Shown here piece after piece: positions 10,008 to 20,301 of a DNA stretch of 64,000 nt. The DNA is taken from contig NZ_BTPM01000001.1 of the NCBI RefSeq assembly GCF_036245475.1, positions 3,100,001 to 3,164,000 on the forward strand. Reading direction: 5' to 3'. Origin of the DNA: Vibrio sp. 10N. Its GTDB lineage: Bacteria; Pseudomonadota; Gammaproteobacteria; Enterobacterales; Vibrionaceae. How positions within the stretch are numbered: position 1 is the first letter of the stretch; the number at the start of each line of letters is the position of its first letter. The notes beneath the pieces are model-generated. The model was not told the DNA's origin. It saw nothing but the letters and a program-made list of their open reading frames with translations, and searched no databases. Made by a program: the position numbers and the translations under genes.

Positions 10008-10070
10008 ACGGTGTCTTAAATCTATAAACCAATCAATCTGTGTGAACACTCATCGCAATAATCTTTCGTA

Positions 10071-11638
<1,568 letters not shown>

Positions 11639-11824
11639 AAGATTTTGTCGGCTCAATGAATACTGAACATTGCTCTTGCTAATAAATAGCATAAGTAATG
11701 TTTGAATTGACTGTGCTGAATCTTTCGATTCAATGGTCACTTCGTTTCATTGAAACCTAATTTGATACCGAAGTATCTAACTTGATTATCATCAACGAGT
11801 GCCCACACAGATTGATAGGTCTAT

Positions 11825-11838
11825 ATTTTTAAAGAACA
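11825..11838 (-). promoter_or_regulatory. boxA antitermination site in the rRNA leader
   Basis: The minus strand reads TGTTCTTTAAAAAT, matching rRNA boxA, about 190 bases upstream of mature 16S. Confidence 0.75.
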
Positions 11839-11882
11839 TCTCTTCAATCGTTCGCTACTGCGTTTCGCTTGAAGAGGCGGCC

Positions 11883-11910
11883 ATTCTAGCGAGAAAATCT
11901 TTTGTGTCAA
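11883..11910 (-). promoter_or_regulatory. rRNA operon promoter P2
   Basis: On the minus strand, a perfect -35 TTGACA (11905-11910), a 16-base spacer and a -10 TAGAAT (11883-11888), followed by a GC-rich GGCCGCC start region. Confidence 0.85.
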
Positions 11911-12020
11911 ACACTTTTTTTTATTTTTTCTAAAATAAAAACCAGATTTTCTTTTTGGCTAATTGCCGCTCTGATTTGGCCTTCGAAGCGTTGCCGCCTC
12001 TGCCGTGTCAGTGGAAGCGC

Positions 12021-12075
12021 ATTATAGAGATGCCCGATAACTTGGCAAGCGTTTTTTCAAGTTTTTTTAAAAAAA
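12021..12075 (-). promoter_or_regulatory. rRNA operon promoter P1 with AT-rich upstream element
   Basis: On the minus strand, -35 TTGCCA (12043-12048), a 16-base spacer and a perfect -10 TATAAT (12021-12026), followed by GCGC, a discriminator typical of stringently controlled rRNA promoters. The stretch TTTTTTTAAAAAAAC immediately upstream resembles an UP element. With P2 it accounts for the 495-base gap between 16S and the LacI gene. I see no convincing terminator between that gene and P1. Confidence 0.88.
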
Positions 12076-12133
12076 CAGCTCATATGCAGAAAAAATAGCC
12101 GAAGTGCTCTAAAAGTATCACTTATACCCTTAT

Positions 12134-13135
12134 TTAAGTGCGGCTAATGACACTGTTACCTTCCTGAATTCGAGGCTCGACGCTCAACTGGCCTTGTTCA
12201 CTATTCTTGGTTTTGAGTTGAGTATTAAGAAGAAGTACCGCCTCATGAGCCATATCACTGATAGGGAATTCGATGGTCGTCACCTGAGGATAAAGACCAC
12301 GGCAGCTATTCACACTGTCATAGCTAACGATAGAGATATCTTCAGGGCACCGTATTTGGTGCTCATAGCAGTATTTCATTATCCCACGCGTCATCTCTTC
12401 ACCCGTTGAGAACAGAGCGGTCGGTCTTTGCTCTTGGTTCATAAGTACAGCCATCGCCGCATAACCACTATCTAGCTCGTAATCTCCCTCAACAATATAA
12501 CTTGGATTAAGCTCCACCCCATTCTCGGCCATGGCATCTTTATATCCTGCGAGACGAACTTGACTACTCACCCTACCTAGCGGGCCAGTTACACAAGCGA
12601 CCTGTGTATGCCCACGCTCTAGCAAATGACGTGTAGCCATCGCTGAGGCAAGCTGATGATCAAAAGTCACACACTGTTGTTTGATCTCTTCTATATAGCG
12701 GTCGAGAAGCACAAAAGGTGTTTGGGTCTTTGATAGCGCAATCAACTCCTGGTCACTCAAATAACGACTATGCAATATAAAGCCGTCACAGCGCAGGTCT
12801 TTAAACTTGTCGATCGCCTTCTTTTCACCTTCAGCACTATGATGTCCTTGTGCAGTCAGTAAGAACTTGTTCTGCACATCCAGTTCCAATTGAACCTGAT
12901 TCATCATTTGACCGAAAAAGCCACCAGTGTAATAGGTCACCATTAAACCAATCATATTGGAGTGTGATTTCGCCAACGAGCGAGCTATCGCACTGGGACG
13001 ATAGTCGAGTGCGGCCATTGCCTTTTCGACTTTGCGTTTCGTATCGGCTCGAAAACTACCTTCACCATTAATGATCCGTGAGACTGTGGAGCGGTTGACA
13101 CCCGCCAATGCAGCAACTTCCTTAATACTCGCCAT
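12134..13135 (-). CDS. LacI-family transcriptional repressor of the chitin-disaccharide locus
   Basis: This 333-residue protein has an N-terminal LacI helix-turn-helix (SIKEVAALAGVNRSTVSRIIN, residues 3-23), a hinge helix near RPSAIARSLAKS, and a periplasmic-binding-protein-like effector domain (from about residue 60). It lies downstream of chbG in the same direction, and the only LacI-type palindrome I found is in front of chbB. The natural inference is that it represses the chb operon and perhaps the divergent deacetylase gene until a chitin disaccharide or its phosphate binds. This replaces the AraC-type ChbR found in the E. coli operon. The ATG at 13135 has AAGGAAGC upstream. The inducer is not deducible. 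Confidence 0.92.
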   Translation of the reverse strand: MASIKEVAALAGVNRSTVSRIINGEGSFRADTKRKVEKAMAALDYRPSAIARSLAKSHSNMIGLMVTYYTGGFFGQMMNQVQLELDVQNKFLLTAQGHHSAEGEKKAIDKFKDLRCDGFILHSRYLSDQELIALSKTQTPFVLLDRYIEEIKQQCVTFDHQLASAMATRHLLERGHTQVACVTGPLGRVSSQVRLAGYKDAMAENGVELNPSYIVEGDYELDSGYAAMAVLMNQEQRPTALFSTGEEMTRGIMKYCYEHQIRCPEDISIVSYDSVNSCRGLYPQVTTIEFPISDMAHEAVLLLNTQLKTKNSEQGQLSVEPRIQEGNSVISRT

Positions 13136-13213
13136 TGACTATGCTTCCTTGAATGTTGTGAAAATGAATCGCTGCACTCAATACTACGGAACCGAGTGAG
13201 GTAGGGAAAGAAG

Positions 13214-13258
13214 TAACCATGAGCGCAAGGTGAATTTTTGGGAACGCACTCATGGTTA
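13214..13258. repeat. Hairpin between chbG and the LacI gene
   Basis: Perfect 10-bp inverted repeat TAACCATGAG/CTCATGGTTA with a 25-base middle. No T run follows on the minus strand, so it is more likely an mRNA-stability or processing hairpin separating chbG from the regulator than a classical terminator. Confidence 0.6.
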
Positions 13259-13274
13259 TCGATAAAAGTATCGA

Positions 13275-13994
13275 CTAAATAACAGCACTGTAACGGGTTA
13301 GCTCGACCTGATGATCTTGCAAATGTTGTTTCAACTCGCGTGAACTTAGAACGTCAAGTTCCAACTCTCTTTTTTCAAGGTACGAACTCATCGATGCCAG
13401 TTCATCATCCACAATGGCGGGATGACACATCACTTCGACCACATCATAACGCTCTGACCAAATAGAGAGTTGCGACTTGAGCCAGTCCAGCGAAATATTG
13501 TCATCATAAAAGCCATCACTAAACTGATAGCCGGTAATGGTTGGTGTTGCACGGTAAGGAATATCAAACTCATGGCTTAGCCTAGCCACGACCTTACCGA
13601 TAACAGGATGGAAGTGAACATGGTGATGGCTGTCTAAGTGGCTAAGGGGAACACCATAACTCATAAAACGTTCAATTTGAGCATGGAACTCATCATAAAT
13701 AGACGCTTCATGCACTGGCTTTAGCTGTGCCATGAGTGCGTCATATTTAGGAAAGCTCCCCTCTGGCGTTACAATAGGAAAGTGTGAAGATAATGGCCTA
13801 CCTGCGGTAAGGCGCAAGTGAATGCCCACACTCAGGTTTGGTGCTGATAATAAACGCGCCAAAGCATCCTGCTCTCCAGGCATGCCCACCATCATAGTCG
13901 TAGACGTCACCACCCCATTAAGATGACTGGCTATAATCCCTTCATTCACCGCTTGGCATAACCCGTAGTCGTCAGCATTAAAAATTATCTTCAC
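13275..13994 (-). CDS. chbG: Chitooligosaccharide deacetylase, ChbG/YdjC family
   Basis: This 239-residue carbohydrate deacetylase of the YdjC family has the metal-binding aspartates in FNADDYG (residues 5-10) and the histidine cluster LDSHHHVHFHP (near residue 122). In E. coli ChbG removes an acetyl group from chitobiose phosphate so that the GH4 hydrolase can act. It follows chbF by 40 bases. I take the GTG start with GAAGGAAA upstream. Having this cytoplasmic deacetylase and a secreted one in the same locus suggests that both acetylated and partly deacetylated disaccharides are used. Confidence 0.92.
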   Translation of the reverse strand: MKIIFNADDYGLCQAVNEGIIASHLNGVVTSTTMMVGMPGEQDALARLLSAPNLSVGIHLRLTAGRPLSSHFPIVTPEGSFPKYDALMAQLKPVHEASIYDEFHAQIERFMSYGVPLSHLDSHHHVHFHPVIGKVVARLSHEFDIPYRATPTITGYQFSDGFYDDNISLDWLKSQLSIWSERYDVVEVMCHPAIVDDELASMSSYLEKRELELDVLSSRELKQHLQDHQVELTRYSAVI

Positions 13995-14034
13995 ATCATT
14001 TCCTTCTCTATGACTTCACAGAGCCTCATTTAAC

Positions 14035-15351
14035 TCATTGCAATACAAACTGAGGTAAGTGATCTCTATTTTGCTCAAGGATGTCATCAAGCAATACCTT
14101 TGCGACTTGTATATCACCCACCAAAGGATGAGTGGCAAGTGCCAATAGTGCTTGCTCCTTATCTCCGTTCACAGCCGCCTCCACTGTCAGCATTTCATAG
14201 CTTTTCACTCGGGTGATCAAACTCTCAACGAAATGTGGCAGTGGATCCACAGCGAGTGGCGTTGCTCCGTTATTACCAATCACTGCGGAACACTCAATGA
14301 CCGCGTCCTCTGGCAATGCACTGATCACGCCAGCGTTCCTGACGTTGACCACATGAATGTCATTGCGGTTATTATGAATAGCATCAACGAGATTCAGGGA
14401 TGCATCCGAATAATAAGCGCCACCACGTTCTTCAAGCTCTTTCGGCTTACTGTCTAAAGATTCTTGCTTATATAACTCAAACAGAGCCGCTTCCGTTGCC
14501 ATTACTTGCGTTGCGCGGCTGCCCTTATCTTTAAAGGACAATTGCTCCTCTGCCAACATCGCTTCTGTTTGATAGTAATAACGATGATAAGGACAAGGGA
14601 CCACACCTAAAGCATTCAAAAAGTCAGGATCCCAAGGCTCTTCAAAAATGTTCTTCATCGAGAAGTTAGCGCCGTCGCCGACTTTTTCCAGTAGCTCTTT
14701 AGTGACCTCTTGACCATTGAGGTATGCGCTGGTTACCCAAACAAGATGATTAAGGCCTGCATACTTCATTTGTAAAGCACTTGGCTCACAATCGAGCATC
14801 TCTGAGGCCATCATTTGCATCGATACTGGAACGTTACACAATCCAATAGTCTTCACTTTACTGTACTTTTGAATCGCTTCAGTAACCAGACCGGCAGGGT
14901 TGGTGAAGTTTAACATCCACGCATTCGGAGCAAGCTCTTCAATATCTCTACAAATATCAAGAACAACAGGGATAGTACGCAGCGCTTTGGCGAAGCCACC
15001 TGCCCCTGTCGTTTCTTGCCCAATTCGATTGTATTTCAGAGGAATCGCCTCATCGCGCTGGCGAGCTTTGAGCCCCCCTACGCGAAATTGCGTCATAACA
15101 AAATCCGCCCCCTGTATCGCCTTTCTTCTATCTAACGTTTGAGAAACCACGATATCGGCTTTAGCCTTGGCCACCATGCGCTGAGTAAGCGCGGTAATAA
15201 TCTCTAATTTTTCTTTACCAGCCTCGATATCCGTCAAACAGATTTCACGAACGGGTAACGAGTCTTGACGAAGTAAAATGCCCTCAATTAGCTCTGGGGT
15301 ATAGCTGCTGCCCCCGCCAATCACGGCTATTTTAAGTGATTGCGCTGTCAT
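14035..15351 (-). CDS. chbF: 6-phospho-beta-glucosidase, GH4 family
   Basis: This 438-residue family 4 glycoside hydrolase needs NAD+ and a divalent metal and works by an oxidation-elimination mechanism. The N-terminal Rossmann motif is AVIGGGSSYTPELIEG, the metal-binding cysteine is in GLCNVP, and NHLVW is the family histidine motif. It should cleave the phosphorylated disaccharide delivered by the PTS. It starts 4 bases after chbA ends, with GGAG upstream, so the two are translationally linked. Confidence 0.95.
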   Translation of the reverse strand: MTAQSLKIAVIGGGSSYTPELIEGILLRQDSLPVREICLTDIEAGKEKLEIITALTQRMVAKAKADIVVSQTLDRRKAIQGADFVMTQFRVGGLKARQRDEAIPLKYNRIGQETTGAGGFAKALRTIPVVLDICRDIEELAPNAWMLNFTNPAGLVTEAIQKYSKVKTIGLCNVPVSMQMMASEMLDCEPSALQMKYAGLNHLVWVTSAYLNGQEVTKELLEKVGDGANFSMKNIFEEPWDPDFLNALGVVPCPYHRYYYQTEAMLAEEQLSFKDKGSRATQVMATEAALFELYKQESLDSKPKELEERGGAYYSDASLNLVDAIHNNRNDIHVVNVRNAGVISALPEDAVIECSAVIGNNGATPLAVDPLPHFVESLITRVKSYEMLTVEAAVNGDKEQALLALATHPLVGDIQVAKVLLDDILEQNRDHLPQFVLQ

Positions 15352-15355
15352 AGGA

Positions 15356-15667
15356 TCACTCCTGTACCAATGCTTTTCTTAGCTCCACCAACTCTGTTGC
15401 GAGCTCATGGGCAAGAATGGTAGTCATCAGGTGATCTTGGGCGTGTACCATTACTAACGTCATGGGTACCTTACCCTCACCTTGATCCAACTCAATGAGC
15501 TGAGTCTGAATCAAGTGTGCTTTGTTCAAGCACTCTTTTGCCTTTGCAAGCGACGCATCTGCGGCGGTTAAGTCTTGCTTTCTTGCTGCCTGAAGCGCTT
15601 CAAAGCACAAGCTTCTTGCCTCACCTGCGTTGCAGATGATCTCCATCACTACCAATTCTTGGTCCAT
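15356..15667 (-). CDS. chbA: PTS lactose/cellobiose-family IIA component
   Basis: This 103-residue all-helical IIA protein relays phosphate from HPr to the IIB subunit. The active-site histidine is expected at H75 in MVHAQDHLMT. Start ATG 15667 has GAGGAG upstream. The length is a little shorter than E. coli ChbA. It lies between chbC and chbF in one operon. Confidence 0.94.
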   Translation of the reverse strand: MDQELVVMEIICNAGEARSLCFEALQAARKQDLTAADASLAKAKECLNKAHLIQTQLIELDQGEGKVPMTLVMVHAQDHLMTTILAHELATELVELRKALVQE

Positions 15668-15694
15668 GATATTCTCCTCAATATGACTTAATCG

Positions 15695-17020
15695 TTATGC
15701 GGTTGCCGCTTTGCCCGGCTGCGCTACTTCGTTCTCTTGTTTTGGCTGCTCTTGCTCAAGCAATTGCTTCTCAAACATCTTGAAGAACGGTAAGTAAATA
15801 AATAGGTCAATGACCAATAGCGCCAACACCAGAAGAACCGGTGATAGTGTCCAGCCCGAGCCCCACGATGCACCGATAAGCGCTGGTGCAGTCCAAGGCG
15901 TTGTGGCAACACCCATTCCAACTAAGCCTGCGTGCACGGCAAAGTACGCAATCGTCGCGTTGATAACTGGCGTGAACACAAATGGAATAAACAAAATTGG
16001 GTTGAGTACGACAGGGCTACCAAAAATAACCGGCTCGTTAATTTGGAAGAAGCCTGGTACGACACTCATGCGCCCTAAGCTCTTTAAGTGAATGGAGCGG
16101 CTAAACATCATGAGTAGCACAAGAGCGAAGGTTGCGCCGGAACCACCAATGAAGATATAGAAATCCCAGAACGGCTGAGTAAAGATGTTTTGTACAGGCT
16201 CTCCTGCAACAAATGCATCGATGTTAGCACTGATATTAGTTAGGAAAATTGGTGACAGCAGGCCAACAACAATCGCTGCCCCATGGATACCAGCAAACCA
16301 AAGAAGCTGACAAACCAACAAAGCACCAATGATGGCTGGCAGTGTGTTCGATGCGCTGACCAATGGTTTGAACATTGCCATTACCGCATCTGGGATCAGC
16401 ATGTCATATTGCGTTTGGACAAAGATACTCAGCGGGTACAAGGTAAAGAACACAGCCAAGACTGGCAGTAGTACTTCAAATGAGCGCGCAATCGCTGGAG
16501 GCACCTGCTCTGGCATTCGAATGGTAATGTTGTGCTTTTTCATGAAGCGATACAGCTCCACGGCAAAAAACGCACAAATCACGGCGGTAAAAATACCGGT
16601 TCCGCCCATGTGGCCTGTCGGTAAACCACCATCCTTTGCGGGTGCCGCCACCAGCAAGAAACTCATCAAAGAGAGCGTAGCACTGGTGATTCCATCCATT
16701 TTGTAGGACTTCGCAAGGCTATAGGCGACCCCAAGAGAGACGAAAATCGTCATGATGCCCATCGACATACTGAATGGCATCATAATGGTGTCAAAATGTG
16801 TGGTGGCAAAATCTAACCAAATTCGGCCAAAACTATTGGTGGTGTCTTCAGAAAATGGGGGAAAAGCAAAAACAAGTAAAAAACTACCGACAATAATAAA
16901 TGGCATAGCAACAATAAAACCATCTCGCATTGCACGAACATGAGGTTGATTACCGACTTTTGCTGCTATTGGCGCGATGTGCTTTTCGACGACATTTATA
17001 ATCGCATCATAAAGCTTCAT
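15695..17020 (-). CDS. chbC: PTS chitobiose/cellobiose permease IIC
   Basis: This 441-residue inner-membrane channel subunit of the sugar PTS has about ten hydrophobic segments. The start (MKLYDAIINVVEKHIAPIAAKV) and the substrate-domain motif VPGFFQINEPVIFGSPVVLNP are diagnostic of the lactose/cellobiose/chitobiose IIC family. It translocates the disaccharide while IIB phosphorylates it. The Shine-Dalgarno is AAAGGAA. It lies 38 bases after chbB. Confidence 0.95.
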   Translation of the reverse strand: MKLYDAIINVVEKHIAPIAAKVGNQPHVRAMRDGFIVAMPFIIVGSFLLVFAFPPFSEDTTNSFGRIWLDFATTHFDTIMMPFSMSMGIMTIFVSLGVAYSLAKSYKMDGITSATLSLMSFLLVAAPAKDGGLPTGHMGGTGIFTAVICAFFAVELYRFMKKHNITIRMPEQVPPAIARSFEVLLPVLAVFFTLYPLSIFVQTQYDMLIPDAVMAMFKPLVSASNTLPAIIGALLVCQLLWFAGIHGAAIVVGLLSPIFLTNISANIDAFVAGEPVQNIFTQPFWDFYIFIGGSGATFALVLLMMFSRSIHLKSLGRMSVVPGFFQINEPVIFGSPVVLNPILFIPFVFTPVINATIAYFAVHAGLVGMGVATTPWTAPALIGASWGSGWTLSPVLLVLALLVIDLFIYLPFFKMFEKQLLEQEQPKQENEVAQPGKAATA

Positions 17021-17058
17021 AACATATTCCTTTATTTCACGTTGATGTTATTAATTGA

Positions 17059-17364
17059 CTAATCTATTAGGGCTAGCGCTTGATCTAATACTTCTGCCCC
17101 CTTCATCATTCCGTAGTCTTGTGGTGATATCGCATCGATATTTTTACCATGTTCAGTGGCAACTTTTCTTAACTCTTCTAACTGAAACCTCACCTGAGGC
17201 CCCAGTAGACATACATCGTATTCACCAATCGCGTCGTTAAAGTCTGATACAGACTTAGCTTGGATATCACACTCGATCCCACGACTTTCCGCCGATTGTT
17301 GCATTTTTTTCACTAGCATACTGGTCGACATTCCAGCGCTGCAGCAAAGTAATATTTTTTTCAT
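17059..17364 (-). CDS. chbB: PTS lactose/cellobiose-family IIB component
   Basis: This 101-residue cytoplasmic IIB protein starts MKKILLCCSAGMSTSML; the phosphocysteine is expected at C8, just before SAGMSTS. The frame is open for 31 further codons upstream, but the ATG at 17364 has GGAGGC in front and the family begins exactly here. It is the first gene of the chbBCAFG operon. The LacI-type palindrome lies about 58 bases upstream of the start codon. Confidence 0.94.
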   Translation of the reverse strand: MKKILLCCSAGMSTSMLVKKMQQSAESRGIECDIQAKSVSDFNDAIGEYDVCLLGPQVRFQLEELRKVATEHGKNIDAISPQDYGMMKGAEVLDQALALID

Positions 17365-17421
17365 AAAGCCTCCATAACAGTGACAAAACAACAGTAACAA
17401 AAACAACATTAACATTAAAGC

Positions 17422-17435
17422 GCAACCGGTTGCGT
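17422..17435. promoter_or_regulatory. LacI-type operator between chbB and the secreted deacetylase
   Basis: CGCAACCGGTTGCG is a perfect 14-bp palindrome with the central CCGG/CG geometry of LacI/GalR operators. It lies in the divergent intergenic region 17365-17556, closer to chbB. The regulator encoded at the end of the operon is the obvious candidate to bind it. Confidence 0.82.
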
Positions 17436-17556
17436 TTTTAATTGAAATGGATCGCAAAAAATAAAACCACTACTAATTTGGGTTTATTTTTGTGGCTAAA
17501 TTAATATCGATTTTTGGAAAGAAGTATTATTAAAACTCACACTTATAGGACTTATT

Positions 17557-18837
17557 ATGAAGAAAGTCACTAGCATCATCAGTAGCTTACTTATCCCGCT
17601 ATCCTTTAGTGCTGTTGCGGCTGAGCCCAAAGCCACCATCTACCTGACTTTTGATGACGGCCCCATCAACGCATCGATCAAAGTGATCGAAACCCTCAAT
17701 AAACACAACGTAAAAGGATCGTTTTTCTTCAATGCGTGGCATCTGGATGGCATTGGTGATGAGAACGAAGATCGAGCGCTAGAGGCACTGCTACTGGCAC
17801 TAAACACCGGACACATGGTCGGCAACCATAGCTACGATCACATGGTACACAACTGTGATGGCCTAAACGGTGAAAACACCGCAGCTGCATGTAATGCGAC
17901 AGGCATGCACAACGTCAACTCCTACCGTGATCCGGCATATGACTACACCTACTTCCCACTCAATCTGGCGAAGTTTGAACAATACATCCCGAACATTACC
18001 AGCTACCCAAATTATGTCGCCGATCAGTTTGCTCGTCTTCCTTATACCAATGGCTGGCGTGTGGCGAAAAGCTTTAAAGCCGACGGCCTTTGCGCCACCT
18101 CGGACGATTATTTGCCATGGGATCCTAACTACATCTGCGACCCTGAAAACCCTTCAAACAGCTCCAGTAACGCGATGACCTTATCTGACATGCTAACGAA
18201 TGATAGTTATCAGCTATTTGGTTGGGATCTCGATTGGGCTCCGGAGAACTGGGGAATTGAAATGCCAGCGAACAGCCTCACCGAACCAGAGCCATTCTTA
18301 GAATATGTCGCAGCCTCTATCAACACTTGTGCCCCTGTTACTATTGAGCCAGTGAACTCAAAAGCGCAGAACTTCCCCTGTGAAACACCGCTTCACAAAG
18401 ACAAAGTGATCGTCCTCACTCACGAGTTTTTATTTGAAGATGGCCATCGCGGCATGGGTGAGACCAACAACATTCCAAAACTGGATAAGTTCCTAGAACT
18501 GGCGCTGAAAGCGGGCTATGTGTTTGATACTTTGGATAACTATATCGCTGATTGGGCACCGGATACCCAGTATCAAGTCGGTGATCACGTCAATCACCAA
18601 GGTACTATCTACGTGGCACAAAAAGACCACTTTGCACAAAACGATTGGGCACCTTCGCTACATTCAACCTTATGGTACAACGCGGACCCAGCCACCAATT
18701 GGCAATTAAACGTAAGCTATGATCTTGGAGATGTCGTAGTCTTTGAGGGCGTTAAGTATCAAGTCATTACAGCACACGTTTCCCAAGCAGATTGGACACC
18801 AAAGGCTGAACCAACACTGTTTGCTGCTGTGCAATAA
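17557..18837 (+). CDS. Secreted chitin oligosaccharide deacetylase with two chitin-binding modules
   Basis: This 426-residue protein has a signal peptide (MKKVTSIISSLLIPLSFSAVAA, cut near residue 22) and a NodB-type polysaccharide deacetylase domain. Metal and catalytic residues are D33/D34 in TFDDGP and H91/H95 in GNHSYDH. Two C-terminal CBM5/12-like repeats contain DWAPDTQYQVGDHV and NWQLNVSYDLGDVV. It matches Vibrio enzymes that turn GlcNAc disaccharide into a GlcNAc-GlcN heterodisaccharide outside the cell. It is divergent from the PTS operon and shares its operator region, so product and uptake system are probably coordinated. Confidence 0.94.
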   Translation: MKKVTSIISSLLIPLSFSAVAAEPKATIYLTFDDGPINASIKVIETLNKHNVKGSFFFNAWHLDGIGDENEDRALEALLLALNTGHMVGNHSYDHMVHNCDGLNGENTAAACNATGMHNVNSYRDPAYDYTYFPLNLAKFEQYIPNITSYPNYVADQFARLPYTNGWRVAKSFKADGLCATSDDYLPWDPNYICDPENPSNSSSNAMTLSDMLTNDSYQLFGWDLDWAPENWGIEMPANSLTEPEPFLEYVAASINTCAPVTIEPVNSKAQNFPCETPLHKDKVIVLTHEFLFEDGHRGMGETNNIPKLDKFLELALKAGYVFDTLDNYIADWAPDTQYQVGDHVNHQGTIYVAQKDHFAQNDWAPSLHSTLWYNADPATNWQLNVSYDLGDVVVFEGVKYQVITAHVSQADWTPKAEPTLFAAVQ

Positions 18838-18895
18838 CCAACACACGTTAATTAACCAGCCCTAATTCATAGGGACGATGCCAACGAGTGCAACG

Positions 18896-20218
18896 CTAGT
18901 TGGCATCATCGTCAAAGTAATACGATATCCGAGCGCGTGGATTTAAGTACTCACGAATCTCCTCGGGTAGACGCTCAGGATGAATCACTGACTCGACCTT
19001 CAAATCTTTACCTTCGAGAGCCATGATAGGCGCTTGCAGCTTAGGCACGCTAGGATCGTATAGCAGCACATTTGGGCTAAGTAAGCTGGCACTGTTGATC
19101 GACACAACCAACCCAACCATTTCATTCGACAGCTTAACTATCGTCCCTGGTGGGTACACACCCATGTACTTGATAAGAATGTTCAAGTTCTCATTGTTGT
19201 ACTTCGCTTTGGCGTGTTTATACAGATAAGAAAGCGCGGTATACGGGATCTTTTTCTCAGCGGGGTTTTGGTGGTGACACAAATTATCGAACGCATTCGC
19301 TACTGAGACAATTTGGGTAATGACATCGATTTGATCGCCACTAAGCCCATTAGGGTAACCAGAGCCATCGAGCAATTCATGATGCTGTTCAATAACCGTA
19401 ATCACTTGCTGCGGCAAAATCTCAATCGCTCTGGCAATATTACCGCCATACTTGGTGTGCAGCTTAAGGTAATTGTTTTCCGGTTCTGTTAGTGGGGTGG
19501 CTTTACGTAAGATTGCAGCGGGGATTTTCGCTTTACCAATGTCATGAAACAGCGCAGCCATCGCTACCATTTTAATTTCTGCCGCTTCGAGTCCTTTGGC
19601 TTTGGCTTTGGCAATCATCATCGCCAAAATGGAGACGTTTAAGCAGTGGAAGTAGATATCTTCGAACTCTGTTTTGCTGCCCATTAAGTGCAAGGTCACA
19701 TCGTCTTGAGACAGCAAAGAATCGACAATGTCATCCACCAATTGCTGAGCCTCTTTTGCCGCTTGCTCTGGACGACTTCTCAGCTTAGTCATCAAATTAC
19801 GAATGCGCGCCAGTGAGCGGTCAAACTCCTTCTCACAACGGGACACTTTCCGACGATAGGCAGATAGCTCTTCAATACGTTGCTGCTTCTCTTGCCACAA
19901 CAAATCCGATTCCGATTGTGCGGCGCCATCATTTACCACAGGCGCCAGTGCTTGCTGGACGGACAAAGGTAAAGCATCACTCAGCTCTGGCGTTACATAA
20001 ACGTACTTTACACCCAATTGGCGAATGACCTGGACTTGCTGATCGGACTTTATCTTGAAAACATTGAAGAGAAAGGGATGTTCATTCCATTTGAGGGGGA
20101 TCTTAACGTGAAGACCGGGCTGAATTCGATCCACTGAAATTTTGATACTTGCCACAAGAATACTGCAATTGGCTGAAAAACACGCGGCAATTCTAAACAA
20201 CTTACGGCTAATATTCAC
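18896..20218 (-). CDS. HD-GYP domain protein, probable cyclic-di-GMP phosphodiesterase
   Basis: This 440-residue protein has an N-terminal DUF3391-type domain (SIKISVDRIQPGLHVKIP), a short coiled coil (QEKQQRIEELSAYRRKVSRCEKEF) and an HD-GYP domain with FHDIGK and HHELLDGSGYPNGL, so the metal-binding and GYP motifs look intact. HD-GYP proteins hydrolyse c-di-GMP. Two GTG starts are possible. The upstream one gives 440 residues; the one at 20155 begins ASIKISVDRI like many relatives and would give 419. I see no strong ribosome site at either. It lies 83 bases after the primosomal pair, in the same direction. Confidence 0.9.
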   Translation of the reverse strand: MNISRKLFRIAACFSANCSILVASIKISVDRIQPGLHVKIPLKWNEHPFLFNVFKIKSDQQVQVIRQLGVKYVYVTPELSDALPLSVQQALAPVVNDGAAQSESDLLWQEKQQRIEELSAYRRKVSRCEKEFDRSLARIRNLMTKLRSRPEQAAKEAQQLVDDIVDSLLSQDDVTLHLMGSKTEFEDIYFHCLNVSILAMMIAKAKAKGLEAAEIKMVAMAALFHDIGKAKIPAAILRKATPLTEPENNYLKLHTKYGGNIARAIEILPQQVITVIEQHHELLDGSGYPNGLSGDQIDVITQIVSVANAFDNLCHHQNPAEKKIPYTALSYLYKHAKAKYNNENLNILIKYMGVYPPGTIVKLSNEMVGLVVSINSASLLSPNVLLYDPSVPKLQAPIMALEGKDLKVESVIHPERLPEEIREYLNPRARISYYFDDDAN

Positions 20219-20301
20219 TCATTAATCAATAAACTGTGATTCGAGCATATACCGAACGACACAAAGTAAGACGCTCGCTACAAGCGCAAGCGTCTCAAAC
20301 A

